Shown in pieces: positions 9,438-17,075 of a stretch of 64,000 nucleotides of DNA. Under the pieces are notes generated by a model. The model was not told the DNA's origin. It saw only the letters and a program-made list of their open reading frames with translations, and searched no databases. The position numbers and the translations under genes are program-made. The DNA comes from Alphaproteobacteria bacterium (GTDB taxonomy: Bacteria; Pseudomonadota; Alphaproteobacteria; CASFRQ01; SAAU01). How positions within the stretch are numbered: position 1 is the first letter of the stretch; every line of letters starts with the position of its first letter. Location: assembly GCA_009929265.1 (NCBI GenBank), contig SAAU01000008.1:1-64000 (forward strand), written 5' to 3'.

Positions 9438-10787
9438 ATGGCATCTTTATCAGAAAAAATGGCTCAAGAAATGAATTTTTCCGCTTTTTCAAAAGCTGGA
9501 GATGTTCAAAAAAGAATTTTATTTACGCTTGGGGCGTTAATTATTTTTAGATTCGGGGCATTTATTCCTCTTCCTGGAATTGATCCAAATATTTTTAAAG
9601 GTATTTTTGAACAAAATGCTGGTGGAATCTTGGGCATGTTTGATGCATTTTCAGGAGGGGCTCTTTCACGGATGTCTCTTTTGGCGTTAAATATTATGCC
9701 TTACATTTCTGCGTCTATTATTATCCAACTCGGAGCTTCTATTTTTCCGGCTCTTATTGCTTTGAAAAAAGAAGGTGCCTCTGGGATGAGGAAGATGAAC
9801 CAATATACACGGTATCTAACGGTTTTAATCGCCTCTTTACAGGGATATGGGTTGGCTCTTGCTCTTGAAAAAATGACAGGGGCGTCAGGCGCATCGGCTG
9901 TTATTATGGATAATCTGCCGCTTTTCCGTTTGATGACGGTGGTTTCTTTATTAGGTGGAACAATGTTTGTTGTTTGGCTTGGGGAACAAATCACAGCTCG
10001 CGGGGTAGGGAACGGATCTTCCTTAATCATTACTGTTGGGATTATTGCCACTTTCCCTGGATCTTTTAGTCGGATGCTTGAACTTGTCCGCGTTGGAGAA
10101 ATTTCACCTATTTTGTTGTTAGGTTTATTGGCCTTGGCTTTTGGGCTTATTTCTCTTGTCGTTATGATGGAAAGAGCTCAACGCCGAATCGTGATTCAAT
10201 ATCCCAAAAGAGGTCAAATGACTTATAACGGGGATATGTCTCATCTGCCTTTAAAAATCAATCCGACAGGCGTTATGCCTCCTATTTTTGCAAGTGCTTT
10301 ACTCTTGCTTCCAATGTCAATTATTAAATTTTCTGCTGAAAGCAATACGCATTCAGAATGGTTGAACTGGTTAGCTGGGAATTTAAGCCATGGGCAATGG
10401 GGCTATATTGGGTTGTATGGATTTTTAATTGCGTTCTTTACGTTCTTTTATACAGGGCTTGTTTTTAATCCAAAAGAAACGGCGGATAATTTGAAAAAAT
10501 ATGGCGGTTTTGTGGCTGGGATTCGTCCAGGAAAAAGCACGGCTGACTATTTAGATTATGTCATCACTCGGATTACAGTTTTAGCGGCTATTTATCTTGT
10601 TGGGTTATGTATTTTACCAGAAATTCTAATTTCACAACTTTCTGTGCCATTCTTCTTAGGGGGAACAACTTTATTGATTGTTGTGACAGTGATTATGGAT
10701 ACCATTACGCAAATTCAATCTCAGCTTTTTGCGTATCAATATGAAAGCCTCATTAAAAAAGCCAAAACTAAAGGACGTTTTAGATGA
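9438..10787 (+). CDS. secY: Preprotein translocase subunit SecY
   Basis: SecY forms the protein-conducting channel of the inner membrane with SecE and SecG. The 449-residue product has ten predicted membrane segments and the family signatures RFGAFIPLPGIDP, LNIMPYISASIIIQL and GEQITARGVGNGSSLII. The C-terminus ends in basic KAKTKGRFR, as expected on the cytoplasmic side. The stop overlaps the adk start (ATGA), so the two genes are coupled. Confidence 0.98.
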   Translation: MASLSEKMAQEMNFSAFSKAGDVQKRILFTLGALIIFRFGAFIPLPGIDPNIFKGIFEQNAGGILGMFDAFSGGALSRMSLLALNIMPYISASIIIQLGASIFPALIALKKEGASGMRKMNQYTRYLTVLIASLQGYGLALALEKMTGASGASAVIMDNLPLFRLMTVVSLLGGTMFVVWLGEQITARGVGNGSSLIITVGIIATFPGSFSRMLELVRVGEISPILLLGLLALAFGLISLVVMMERAQRRIVIQYPKRGQMTYNGDMSHLPLKINPTGVMPPIFASALLLLPMSIIKFSAESNTHSEWLNWLAGNLSHGQWGYIGLYGFLIAFFTFFYTGLVFNPKETADNLKKYGGFVAGIRPGKSTADYLDYVITRITVLAAIYLVGLCILPEILISQLSVPFFLGGTTLLIVVTVIMDTITQIQSQLFAYQYESLIKKAKTKGRFR

Positions 10788-11464
10788 CATCTTTAAAAAG
10801 AGGTAAAAAGCTTGTAATGATTGGTCCCCCGGGAAGTGGAAAGGGGACTCAATCTTTACTTTTGCAAGAGATTTTGAATGTTCCACATCTTTCAACAGGA
10901 GATATGTTGAGAGAAGTAGAAAAAGAAAATACCCCTCTTGCACGTCAAGTCGCTTCTTTGATTGACGGGGGAAATTTTGTTCCAGATGAGCTTATTTTAG
11001 AGCTTATTTTTAAGAAACTTTCCTCAAAAGAGTGTGAAGAAGGGTATATTTTAGATGGGTTTCCAAGAACGGTAAATCAAGCTAAAATTTTTGATGAAAG
11101 ACTTCAAAAGGAAGGAAAAGAGCTTTCTTATGTGATCGCTTTGCAAGTTCCAGATGAATATATTATTGAACGGATTGTGGGACGCTATTCTTGCTCAAAA
11201 TGCGGAGCTGTTTACCATGATACGTTAAAAAAACCTTTACAAGCAGGGGTGTGTGATGTTTGTGGAGGATCTGATTTTGCGCGGCGCGCGGATGATCAAC
11301 TCGAAACAGTGATGCTTCGGTTGAAAAAATATCGCGCTGTGACGGCTCCTATTTTGGCATTTTATGAAGAAAAGGGGCTTTTGGTTTGCGTTGATGGGAC
11401 AGGTCCGATTGACGTTGTAAATGAAAAAGTGAAAAAAATGATAGGATTAAAGACTAACTCTTGA
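10784..11464 (+). CDS. adk: Adenylate kinase with zinc-type LID
   Basis: Adenylate kinase interconverts ATP+AMP and 2 ADP. The P-loop GPPGSGKGTQ is near the N-terminus, followed by LSTGDMLR and DGFPRTVNQA. The LID carries CSKCGAVY and CDVCGG, four cysteines that normally bind zinc and replace the hydrogen-bonded LID of E. coli Adk. The 226-residue length is normal for the long form. The gene lies between secY and rpsM, as in other Alphaproteobacteria. Confidence 0.97.
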   Translation: MTSLKRGKKLVMIGPPGSGKGTQSLLLQEILNVPHLSTGDMLREVEKENTPLARQVASLIDGGNFVPDELILELIFKKLSSKECEEGYILDGFPRTVNQAKIFDERLQKEGKELSYVIALQVPDEYIIERIVGRYSCSKCGAVYHDTLKKPLQAGVCDVCGGSDFARRADDQLETVMLRLKKYRAVTAPILAFYEEKGLLVCVDGTGPIDVVNEKVKKMIGLKTNS

Positions 11465-11489
11465 CATAAAAGTATTTTTTGAGTAGAAT
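11461..11489 (+). promoter_or_regulatory. Sigma-70-type promoter for rpsM-rpsK-rpoA-rplQ
   Basis: TTGACA at 11461-11466 and TAGAAT at 11484-11489 are separated by 17 bases, which is a near-consensus housekeeping promoter. It overlaps the adk stop codon and lies 53 bases before the rpsM start. This suggests that the alpha operon is transcribed separately from the spc operon as well as by read-through. Confidence 0.75.
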
Positions 11490-11542
11490 TCGACGTTCAA
11501 GTGTAAAATTTAATAATTATTTTTAAAATATGGAGAAGAACC

Positions 11543-11917
11543 TTGGCACGTATAGCAGGTGTAAACATTCCGACAGAAAAACAAATTTCAATTAGTTTAA
11601 CTTACATTTTTGGAATTGGTCGGACAAAAGCAAAAGAAATTTGCGGGAAAACAGGGATTCCTGAAGATAAAAGAGTCAAAGACTTAACAGATGATGAAGT
11701 CTTAAAAGTTCGCGAACTTATCGATTCCCAATATCATGTAGAAGGTGAACTTCGTAGACAAGTTGCCATGGACATCAAAAGATTGATGGACTTGGGCTGC
11801 TACAGAGGTTTAAGACATAGAAAAGGTCTTCCAGTTAGAGGACAAAGAACTCATACGAATGCTAGAACTCGTAAGGGTCCTGCGAAACCTATCGCTGGTA
11901 AGAAAAAAGCTGTTTAA
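11543..11917 (+). CDS. rpsM: 30S ribosomal protein S13
   Basis: S13 contacts the P-site tRNA and the 50S subunit. The 124-residue product starts at TTG ([14 protein letters not shown]), with TGGAGAAG upstream. It contains [16 protein letters not shown] (helix-hairpin-helix-like) and ends with [28 protein letters not shown] start is uncommon in this cluster and may lower initiation. Confidence 0.97.
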   Translation: MARIAGVNIPTEKQISISLTYIFGIGRTKAKEICGKTGIPEDKRVKDLTDDEVLKVRELIDSQYHVEGELRRQVAMDIKRLMDLGCYRGLRHRKGLPVRGQRTHTNARTRKGPAKPIAGKKKAV

Positions 11918-11938
11918 TTTTTTAAGTAGAGAGAATTC

Positions 11939-12340
11939 ATGGTAAAAAAAGAAAACGGGGCGCGCGTTTCAAGAAAGCGTCGGGAAAAGAAGAATATCAC
12001 ATCGGGCGTTGTTCATGTGAATTCAACTTTTAACAACACAATGATTACGATTACAGACGCTCAAGGGAACACAATTTCTTGGGCAAGTGCTGGTGGTCAA
12101 GGGTTTAACGGATCTCGTAAATCCACCCCTTATGCCGCTCAGGTCACAGCAGAAGATGCTGGACGGAAAGCTGCAGAGCACGGCATGAAGACTGTTGAAG
12201 TTTTGGTAAGCGGCCCAGGTTCGGGACGTGAATCAGCTTTAAGAGCTCTTCAATCTTTAGGATTCGTTATTACATCTATTAAAGATGTGACACCAGTCCC
12301 TCATAATGGATGTCGTCCACGGAAACGGCGTCGGATTTAG
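11939..12340 (+). CDS. rpsK: 30S ribosomal protein S11
   Basis: S11 sits on the platform at the E site. The 133-residue protein has [21 protein letters not shown] and ends [18 protein letters not shown], both near-invariant. The order S13-S11-rpoA-L17 is conserved; S4 is absent between them, as usual for Alphaproteobacteria. Confidence 0.98.
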   Translation: MVKKENGARVSRKRREKKNITSGVVHVNSTFNNTMITITDAQGNTISWASAGGQGFNGSRKSTPYAAQVTAEDAGRKAAEHGMKTVEVLVSGPGSGRESALRALQSLGFVITSIKDVTPVPHNGCRPRKRRRI

Positions 12341-12357
12341 TTTTAAGGAGTTAACTC

Positions 12358-13371
12358 GTGATTCAAAAAAATTGGCAAGAATTGATAAAGCCTTCCACTT
12401 TAAAAGTTGAAACTCTTGAAGAAGGACGTAAGGCGGTTATCGTTGTAGAACCTCTGGAAAGAGGATTTGGACTTACATTAGGAAATGCTCTTCGTCGTGT
12501 TTTATTATCTTCCTTACAAGGGGGTGCTGTAAATGCAATCAAAATTGATGGCGTTTTACATGAATTTTCCTCTATTCCTGGTGTTCGGGAAGATGTGACG
12601 GACATTATCTTAAATGTAAAGCAGGTGGCTTTAAAAGTAGAAGAAGATAGACCTTATCATCTTTTCTTAAAAGCAAACGAAGCTGGGGAAGTTAAAGCTT
12701 CAATGATTGAAGTTAATCACAGTGTGGAGGTTTTAAACCCTGATCTTGTGATTTGTACACTTGACAAAGGGGCAACCTTTAATATGGAAATGTGGGTTGG
12801 AACAGGAAAAGGATATGTTCCTGCTATTCAAAACAAACCTGCAGAATGCCCTATCGGACTTATTCCAATTGACTCTATGTATAGCCCTGTTTCACGGGTC
12901 AACTACAAAATTTCCAACGCTCGTGTTGGACAAAAAACAGACTATGATAAATTGATTTTGACGGTCGAAACAAACGGGGCTGTCACACCAGAAGATGCTG
13001 TGGCTTTATCTGCTCGTATTTTGCAAGACCAATTCAAACCTTTTATTAACTTTGAAGAACCAGAAGAAGTTGAAGATATTCAACAAAAAGAAGAACTTCC
13101 ATTCAGCAAATATCTTCTTAAGAAAGTGGAAGAACTTGAACTTTCCGTTCGTTCTGCTAACTGTCTCAAGAATGACGATATTGTCTATATTGGAGATTTG
13201 GTTCAAAAGACAGAGGCCGAAATGCTTCGCACACCAAACTTTGGGCGTAAGTCTTTGAATGAAATTAAGGAAGTTTTATCGGCTATGGATCTTCACCTTG
13301 GCATGCAAGTAGAAGCGTGGCCTCCAGAGAATATTGAGGCTTTATCCAAGGAATTGGAAGAAAATTTTTAA
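12358..13371 (+). CDS. rpoA: DNA-directed RNA polymerase subunit alpha
   Basis: RpoA nucleates polymerase assembly and contacts promoter UP elements and activators. The 337-residue product begins at GTG with TAAGGAG upstream. The N-terminal domain has [20 protein letters not shown]. The C-terminal domain, after an acidic linker near residue 240, contains [16 protein letters not shown] and [12 protein letters not shown], the UP-element-binding helices. The length is typical. Confidence 0.98.
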   Translation: MIQKNWQELIKPSTLKVETLEEGRKAVIVVEPLERGFGLTLGNALRRVLLSSLQGGAVNAIKIDGVLHEFSSIPGVREDVTDIILNVKQVALKVEEDRPYHLFLKANEAGEVKASMIEVNHSVEVLNPDLVICTLDKGATFNMEMWVGTGKGYVPAIQNKPAECPIGLIPIDSMYSPVSRVNYKISNARVGQKTDYDKLILTVETNGAVTPEDAVALSARILQDQFKPFINFEEPEEVEDIQQKEELPFSKYLLKKVEELELSVRSANCLKNDDIVYIGDLVQKTEAEMLRTPNFGRKSLNEIKEVLSAMDLHLGMQVEAWPPENIEALSKELEENF

Positions 13372-13379
13372 TCTAAGGT

Positions 13380-13456
13380 CCTTAAGGGCTTAAGGCACGA
13401 GGCTTTTCACCATAAGGTGGAAGTCATCGGAACATAATCCGTCTTGTGAGCAAGAC
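13380..13456 (+). promoter_or_regulatory. Structured leader between rpoA and rplQ (three hairpins)
   Basis: The 105-base gap before rplQ contains three short stem-loops. CCTTAA pairs with TTAAGG at 13380-13395. TTTCACC pairs with GGTGGAA around an ATAA loop at 13405-13422. GTCTTG pairs with CAAGAC at 13441-13456. The rplQ ribosome-binding site AAAGGA follows. The arrangement suggests an RNA control element for L17 synthesis, but there is no direct evidence of regulation. Confidence 0.45.
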
Positions 13457-13476
13457 AGCAGAAGAAAGGAAAACAA

Positions 13477-14049
13477 ATGCGTCACGGATTTTCAAAAAGA
13501 ACATTGAATAAATCAATTTCACATCGCAGATCAATGTTTGCTAATATGGCAAATTCTTTGATTAAACACGAACAAATTAAAACAACTTTGCCAAAAGCAA
13601 AAGAATTGCGTCCTATTGTTGAAAAACTTATCACGTCAGCAAAGGAAGGATCTTTACACAGAAGACGTATTGCAATTTCTTATTTAAGAGATAAAGAAAT
13701 GGTGCAAAAACTTTTTTCTGTTTTGGCCGAAAGATATAAATCAAGAAACGGTGGATACACACGTGTCTTAAAAGCCGGTTTTAGATATGGGGATGCTGCT
13801 CCTATGGCTGTGATTGAACTCGTTGATAGAGATGTCACTGCAAAAGGAAAAGATTCTGGTGTAGAAGAAGTTTCAGAAGTTGAAACAAAAGAACCTGCTA
13901 AAGAAGCCAAGAAAGCTTCTAATAAAAAAGAAACTTCTGTAAAAGAACCAAAGAAAATGGCAGTCAAAAAAGAAACAGCTAAAAAAGTTGCAATAAAAAA
14001 GGTTCCTGCTAAAACAACAAAAAGAGTTCCTGCTAAAAAAGAAGGATAA
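13477..14049 (+). CDS. rplQ: 50S ribosomal protein L17 with long lysine-rich tail
   Basis: Residues 1-118 are a standard L17: [24 protein letters not shown] at the start, then [22 protein letters not shown]. The product continues to 190 residues with a low-complexity tail of K, A, E and T ending in repeated VPAK-type units. Alphaproteobacterial L17 often has a C-terminal extension; this one is on the long side. It is the last gene of the alpha operon. Confidence 0.96.
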   Translation: MRHGFSKRTLNKSISHRRSMFANMANSLIKHEQIKTTLPKAKELRPIVEKLITSAKEGSLHRRRIAISYLRDKEMVQKLFSVLAERYKSRNGGYTRVLKAGFRYGDAAPMAVIELVDRDVTAKGKDSGVEEVSEVETKEPAKEAKKASNKKETSVKEPKKMAVKKETAKKVAIKKVPAKTTKRVPAKKEG

Positions 14050-14066
14050 GGTTTAATTTTTTTTAT

Positions 14067-14099
14067 AAAATCCCTGAGAAATTTCTTGGGGATTTTTTA
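14067..14099 (+). terminator. Rho-independent terminator after rplQ
   Basis: AAAATCCC at 14067-14074 pairs with GGGATTTT at 14089-14096 and is followed by T residues. It ends the alpha operon 17 bases after the rplQ stop. Confidence 0.8.
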
Positions 14100-14190
14100 T
14101 TTTTAAAAAAGAGGAATGGGCCTATTTTTCTAAGATAAAACCTAAAAGTGTATGATTTTGTAAAATACTCTTAAAATTTGAAAAAAGTAT

Positions 14191-14222
14191 TTGACAAGAA
14201 GATTTCTTTTTGTCACTATGCT
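14191..14222 (+). promoter_or_regulatory. Promoter-like sequence for a small RNA
   Basis: TTGACA at 14191-14196 is a perfect -35 box. The -10 box is less clear: CACTAT at 14214-14219 gives a 17-base spacer, and TATGCT at 14217-14222 gives 20. TGACAAGAAG (14192-14201) is also the left arm of a near-perfect inverted repeat with CTTTTTGTCA (14206-14215). A second short repeat, CACTA-tgc-TAGTG, lies at 14214-14226. Confidence 0.5.
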
Positions 14223-14223
14223 A

Positions 14224-14290
14224 GTGTCCTTATGAAAATAAGGGCAGGGGGTGAAAGAGATCTTCTTTAAAAGAAGGTCTCTTTCTTTAT
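14224..14290 (+). ncRNA. Candidate small RNA between rplQ and rnpB
   Basis: Downstream of a TTGACA promoter box, a short transcript would contain three parts. First is a 6-bp hairpin CCTTAT-GAAA-ATAAGG with a GNRA loop (14228-14243). Then comes a G-rich single-stranded stretch GGGCAGGGGGTG. Last is a 14-bp terminator stem (14254-14267 with 14271-14284, one U-G wobble) followed by CTTTATTT. There is no open reading frame of note. It does not match SRP RNA, 6S or tmRNA signatures that I know. The G-rich linker could be an antisense seed, but that is inference. Confidence 0.5.
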
Positions 14291-14308
14291 TTAAATCTTT
14301 TATAAAAG

Positions 14309-14670
14309 GCTAGAAGACCTGTAAGCCGGATTCTGTCGAAGGACGGTTATTCGTCTAAAAAAGCAATCGCTTACTTTTTTTATGCGACCTACCTCTGTGG
14401 TAAGGCGGGAAATCCTTAGTTCTGTTAAAAAACAGCCACGCTTTGGTCTTGCTTCTGATGGGGTTTACCATGCCTTTTTTATTGCTAAAAAAGCGGTGTG
14501 CTCTTACCACGCCGTTTCACCATTTCCTTTGCGAACAAAGGTTGTTTGTTTTCTGTGGCACTTTCCTGAGGGTTGCCCCTACCAGCCGTTAACTGGCATC
14601 ATTTTCCCGTGAAGTCCGGACTTTCCTCATATTTCTATTTCAAAATACGCAACCGTCTAGTCTTCTAGCC
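14309..14670 (-). ncRNA. rnpB: RNase P RNA (bacterial A type)
   Basis: On the minus strand the RNA begins GGCTAGAAGAC and ends GTCTTCTAGCC; these pair as helix P1. The core GAGGAAAGTCCGGACTTCACG (P4 and CR-I) lies near the 5' end. The 3' region has ACAGAATCCGGCTTACAGG, the other half of the catalytic core. The length, about 362 nt, fits a type A RNase P RNA, which cleaves 5' leaders from pre-tRNAs. An open frame on the plus strand across it is not a gene. Confidence 0.97.
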
Positions 14671-14676
14671 AGGATT

Positions 14677-14705
14677 CTTATATAGAAAATGAAATGAAAA
14701 GTCAA
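14677..14705 (-). promoter_or_regulatory. rnpB promoter
   Basis: On the minus strand TTGACT (14705-14700) and TATAAG (14682-14677) are separated by 17 bases, and the RNase P RNA 5' end lies 7 bases further on. The fit to a sigma-70 promoter is good. Confidence 0.75.
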
Positions 14706-14785
14706 ACTTTTTATCAAAAGAAAGACTCTTAAAATCTTTTAAATAAGCTTAAAATAAGAGATGAAAAAAGAGGGGTGTTTCATAG

Positions 14786-14801
14786 AGGTATTATAATACC
14801 T
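14786..14801. repeat. Perfect 16-bp palindrome AGGTATTATAATACCT
   Basis: The 16 bases read the same on both strands and lie between the divergent rnpB and rplM promoters, 23 bases upstream of the rplM -35 box. It could be an operator for a dimeric regulator or a small cruciform. No known binding motif is recognised. Confidence 0.5.
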
Positions 14802-14824
14802 TGCTAAAAAAGTAAATATTTCTC

Positions 14825-14852
14825 TTGACTTATTGAAAATATTTTGCATAAT
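14825..14852 (+). promoter_or_regulatory. Promoter for rplM-rpsI
   Basis: TTGACT at 14825-14830 and CATAAT at 14847-14852 are separated by 16 bases. Together they give a leader of about 30 bases before the rplM ATG. Confidence 0.65.
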
Positions 14853-14888
14853 TAGGTCTGTTTTTAATTTTAACAAAAGAGAAAAAGA

Positions 14889-15362
14889 ATGGTATTAAAA
14901 TCAACATCTGTTGCAACACCAGAACAAAGAAAAGCAGAATGGTATCTTATTGATGCTTCTGGTTTGGTTCTTGGTCGGTTGGCATCTCAAATTGCAAAAA
15001 TTTTGAGAGGCAAACACAAGACATGTTTTACTCCAAATATTGACTGTGGCGATTATGTCGTTGTTATCAACGCTGATAAGATCGTTTTAACAGGTAAAAA
15101 GTTGGAAAACAAAACATATTATCGTCATACAGGATTTATCGGCGGAATTAAAGAGATAACAGCTGAAAAAGTTATAGAAACTCACCCGGAAAGAGTTCTT
15201 TACAAAGCTGTGGAAAGAATGATTACGCGTGGAAAATTGGGCCGGGCTCAAATGACAAAATTACGTATTTTTGCTGGAGCAGAACATGCCCATGAAGCCC
15301 AAAATCCAAAAGTATTAGATATCGCTTCAATGAACCCTAAAAATACAAGGAGTGCTTCATAA
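14889..15362 (+). CDS. rplM: 50S ribosomal protein L13
   Basis: L13 is an early assembly protein of the large subunit. The 157-residue product contains [25 protein letters not shown] and the [18 protein letters not shown] motif typical of L13. The TAATG overlap with rpsI indicates coupled translation, and rplM-rpsI is a universally conserved pair. Confidence 0.98.
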   Translation: MVLKSTSVATPEQRKAEWYLIDASGLVLGRLASQIAKILRGKHKTCFTPNIDCGDYVVVINADKIVLTGKKLENKTYYRHTGFIGGIKEITAEKVIETHPERVLYKAVERMITRGKLGRAQMTKLRIFAGAEHAHEAQNPKVLDIASMNPKNTRSAS

Positions 15363-15865
15363 TGGTTAGAGAAACAAAAACTTTAAAGGACTTAAAAGAA
15401 GTTGCTCAAAAAGTAGAAACTCCTGCTGTTTCAAAAGAAGAAGTTAAAGCAGAAATTCCTCAACCTAAAAAAGATGCCTTAGGGCGTTCTTATGCAACAG
15501 GGAAAAGAAAAGACGCTGTTGCTCGTGTTTGGATTAAGCCGGGTAAGGGAAAAATCACAGTTAATGAAAAAGAATTTTCAAAGTATTTTCCACGTCCAGT
15601 ACTTCAAATGATTATCAATCAACCTTTTGTTGTTGCCAATAGAGTGGGTTCTTTTGATGTTGTTTGCACCGTTTGCGGTGGGGGTCTTTCTGGCCAAGCT
15701 GGGGCTTTACGTCATGGAATCAGTAAATGTTTAAACTTGTTTGAACCTGAGCTTCATACAATTTTGAAAAGAGCCGGATTTTTAACACGGGATTCTCGTA
15801 TTGTTGAACGTAAGAAATACGGTAAAGCAAAAGCAAGAAAAAGTTATCAATTCTCAAAACGGTAA
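15362..15865 (+). CDS. rpsI: 30S ribosomal protein S9, N-terminally extended
   Basis: The C-terminal 125 residues are S9: [21 protein letters not shown], then [19 protein letters not shown], ending [11 protein letters not shown], whose terminal arginine contacts P-site tRNA. About 40 extra lysine/glutamate-rich residues precede the core. Such an extension is common in alphaproteobacterial S9. Confidence 0.97.
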   Translation: MVRETKTLKDLKEVAQKVETPAVSKEEVKAEIPQPKKDALGRSYATGKRKDAVARVWIKPGKGKITVNEKEFSKYFPRPVLQMIINQPFVVANRVGSFDVVCTVCGGGLSGQAGALRHGISKCLNLFEPELHTILKRAGFLTRDSRIVERKKYGKAKARKSYQFSKR

Positions 15866-15888
15866 TTTTATTCTTCAAAAAAGAAAAG

Positions 15889-15914
15889 GAGTGGTGTTAT
15901 GCCACTCTTTTTTT
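15889..15914 (+). terminator. Rho-independent terminator after rpsI
   Basis: GAGTGG pairs with CCACTC around a seven-base loop and is followed by a run of T. It ends the rplM-rpsI transcript. Confidence 0.8.
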
Positions 15915-16063
15915 ATGCCAAAAAACCCTAGAGTTTCTTTTTTTAGAAAAAAATAATATTTTGTCCATTTTTTTTGCGAAAATCTCTTGCATTTAAAATA
16001 AAATGATATAACCTTTTGGATACGTAGGGATTTAGTTCTTAATAATTAAAAAAAGGATTTAAA

Positions 16064-16462
16064 ATGTTGGTCCAAAAAAACTTTAAAACAATTGATCTTT
16101 TAAGCGTCACATCAGGATATATGCTAACGTCGAAAAAAGATCTTAAAAATGTCTGTTCTTATCTTCTTTCAAATAAAGGGAAAGAAGTTCTTCTTCCTCA
16201 AAACAGAAAAAAAGCAGCCTATGAAATCTTAAAGCAATATCCAAGACTTGGAAAAACAACTTATCTTTTAGCGTGTTGGTTGGAAAAAAATAAAGATATT
16301 TTAAAAGAAAAATCTAAGCTAAAAGCTAAAAAAGCTATTGAAGAAAGTGTTAAGAGCTTTCTTAAGGAAGCTGGAATCGCTGAAAACCTTCAAATAAAGA
16401 AAGAAGAAACGGAAGTTTGTATCTTTAAAATGATGAAGGATAATTGTGCAACAATCTGTTAA
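16064..16462 (+). CDS. Unrecognised 132-residue protein
   Basis: The frame opens at ATG after AAAAAAGGATTTAAA. It has no signal peptide or membrane segment. The N-terminal half, around TIDLLSVTSGYMLTSKKDL and ILKQYPRLGKT, faintly recalls a phage/plasmid family of unknown function whose members start with a 'LLS(V/I)TTGRLL' strand and contain 'L..Q.P.L' (I recall it as DUF7736). I am not certain of that. The C-terminal half is a lysine-rich helix ending in CATIC. It sits alone between rpsI and another small unknown gene. It is transcribed on + and has no clear promoter. Confidence 0.65.
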   Translation: MLVQKNFKTIDLLSVTSGYMLTSKKDLKNVCSYLLSNKGKEVLLPQNRKKAAYEILKQYPRLGKTTYLLACWLEKNKDILKEKSKLKAKKAIEESVKSFLKEAGIAENLQIKKEETEVCIFKMMKDNCATIC

Positions 16463-16485
16463 AATTAAAAGAATTTAAAAAATGT

Positions 16486-16521
16486 TTGACAAAAGCTTTA
16501 AAAAAAACTACCCTTTTGTCA
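16486..16521 (+). promoter_or_regulatory. Promoter inside a 9-bp inverted repeat
   Basis: TTGACA (16486-16491) and TACCCT (16509-16514) are 17 bases apart. TGACAAAAG (16487-16495) and CTTTTGTCA (16513-16521) form a perfect inverted repeat that brackets the promoter, as an operator would. The TGACAA arm also occurs at the candidate small-RNA promoter near 14191. Confidence 0.5.
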
Positions 16522-16553
16522 GAGGTTAAATTTTTACTACAAAGAGGTGTGAG

Positions 16554-17000
16554 ATGAAAGATAAAGAGTTAGAGAAAACTTCCAAAATCTTGTTTGGATC
16601 TTCCGCTGTCTTGGGGGTGTTCGCTCTTGCAGGGAAGTTTATACAAGAGGAAGTCTCTCGAAGTCAAGTGACTTATGCCCAAGCAGGAATTGAATTTCCT
16701 GAAAAACTTGCTATTGTCCCAAATCCAAAAGTTTTTTTAGGGATTTCTGTTGCTGTAGGGGTTGCTGCGGCTGGATTTTTGGCGGTTCGTGCCTTTAAAA
16801 AAATACAAGAGAAAAAGAAAGAATCGTTTCTTGCTAACAACACATTAACTTTTCAAAAAGTTTATGAAAATTCAAATGTTAAAGAAGTTAAGAGCGAAAA
16901 AGATTTTGAAAAGAATTCTGAAATAATCTTTTTAACAAAAAGTAAATCTTTTGCAGGAGAGATTGTTCGATTTAATAATCAACAAGCTCGCGCACGTTAA
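16554..17000 (+). CDS. Unrecognised membrane protein, 148 residues
   Basis: Two hydrophobic stretches are visible: about residues 11-27 (ILFGSSAVLGVFALAGKF) and 58-80 (FLGISVAVGVAAAGFLAVRAF). Between them lies a polar loop of about 30 residues. A charged C-terminal domain of about 65 residues follows. The basic residues after the second helix put the C-terminus in the cytoplasm. The start ATG follows AGAGGTGTGAG. I do not recognise a family. The gene has its own promoter-like region and terminator, so it appears monocistronic. Confidence 0.7.
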   Translation: MKDKELEKTSKILFGSSAVLGVFALAGKFIQEEVSRSQVTYAQAGIEFPEKLAIVPNPKVFLGISVAVGVAAAGFLAVRAFKKIQEKKKESFLANNTLTFQKVYENSNVKEVKSEKDFEKNSEIIFLTKSKSFAGEIVRFNNQQARAR

Positions 17001-17015
17001 AAACGGGTATCATTT

Positions 17016-17054
17016 AAAAACTCCTCTCTTGTTTAAAGATGAGGAGTTTTTTAT
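17016..17054 (+). terminator. Bidirectional terminator
   Basis: AAAAACTCCTC pairs with GAGGAGTTTTT. T runs are present on both strands, so it can serve both the membrane-protein gene on + and the LonH-type protease gene on -. Confidence 0.8.
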
Positions 17055-17075
17055 TTCCTTAAGAAAACAGAGAGG

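Noticed and set aside
14224-14290. The small RNA as SRP RNA, 6S RNA or tmRNA
   Set aside because: The SRP tetraloop region, the 6S open bubble and the tmRNA acceptor/tag are all absent, and it is too short for the last two.
14382-14612. Open frame of 76 codons on +
   Set aside because: It lies entirely inside the RNase P RNA gene on the opposite strand, whose conserved core is unmistakable.
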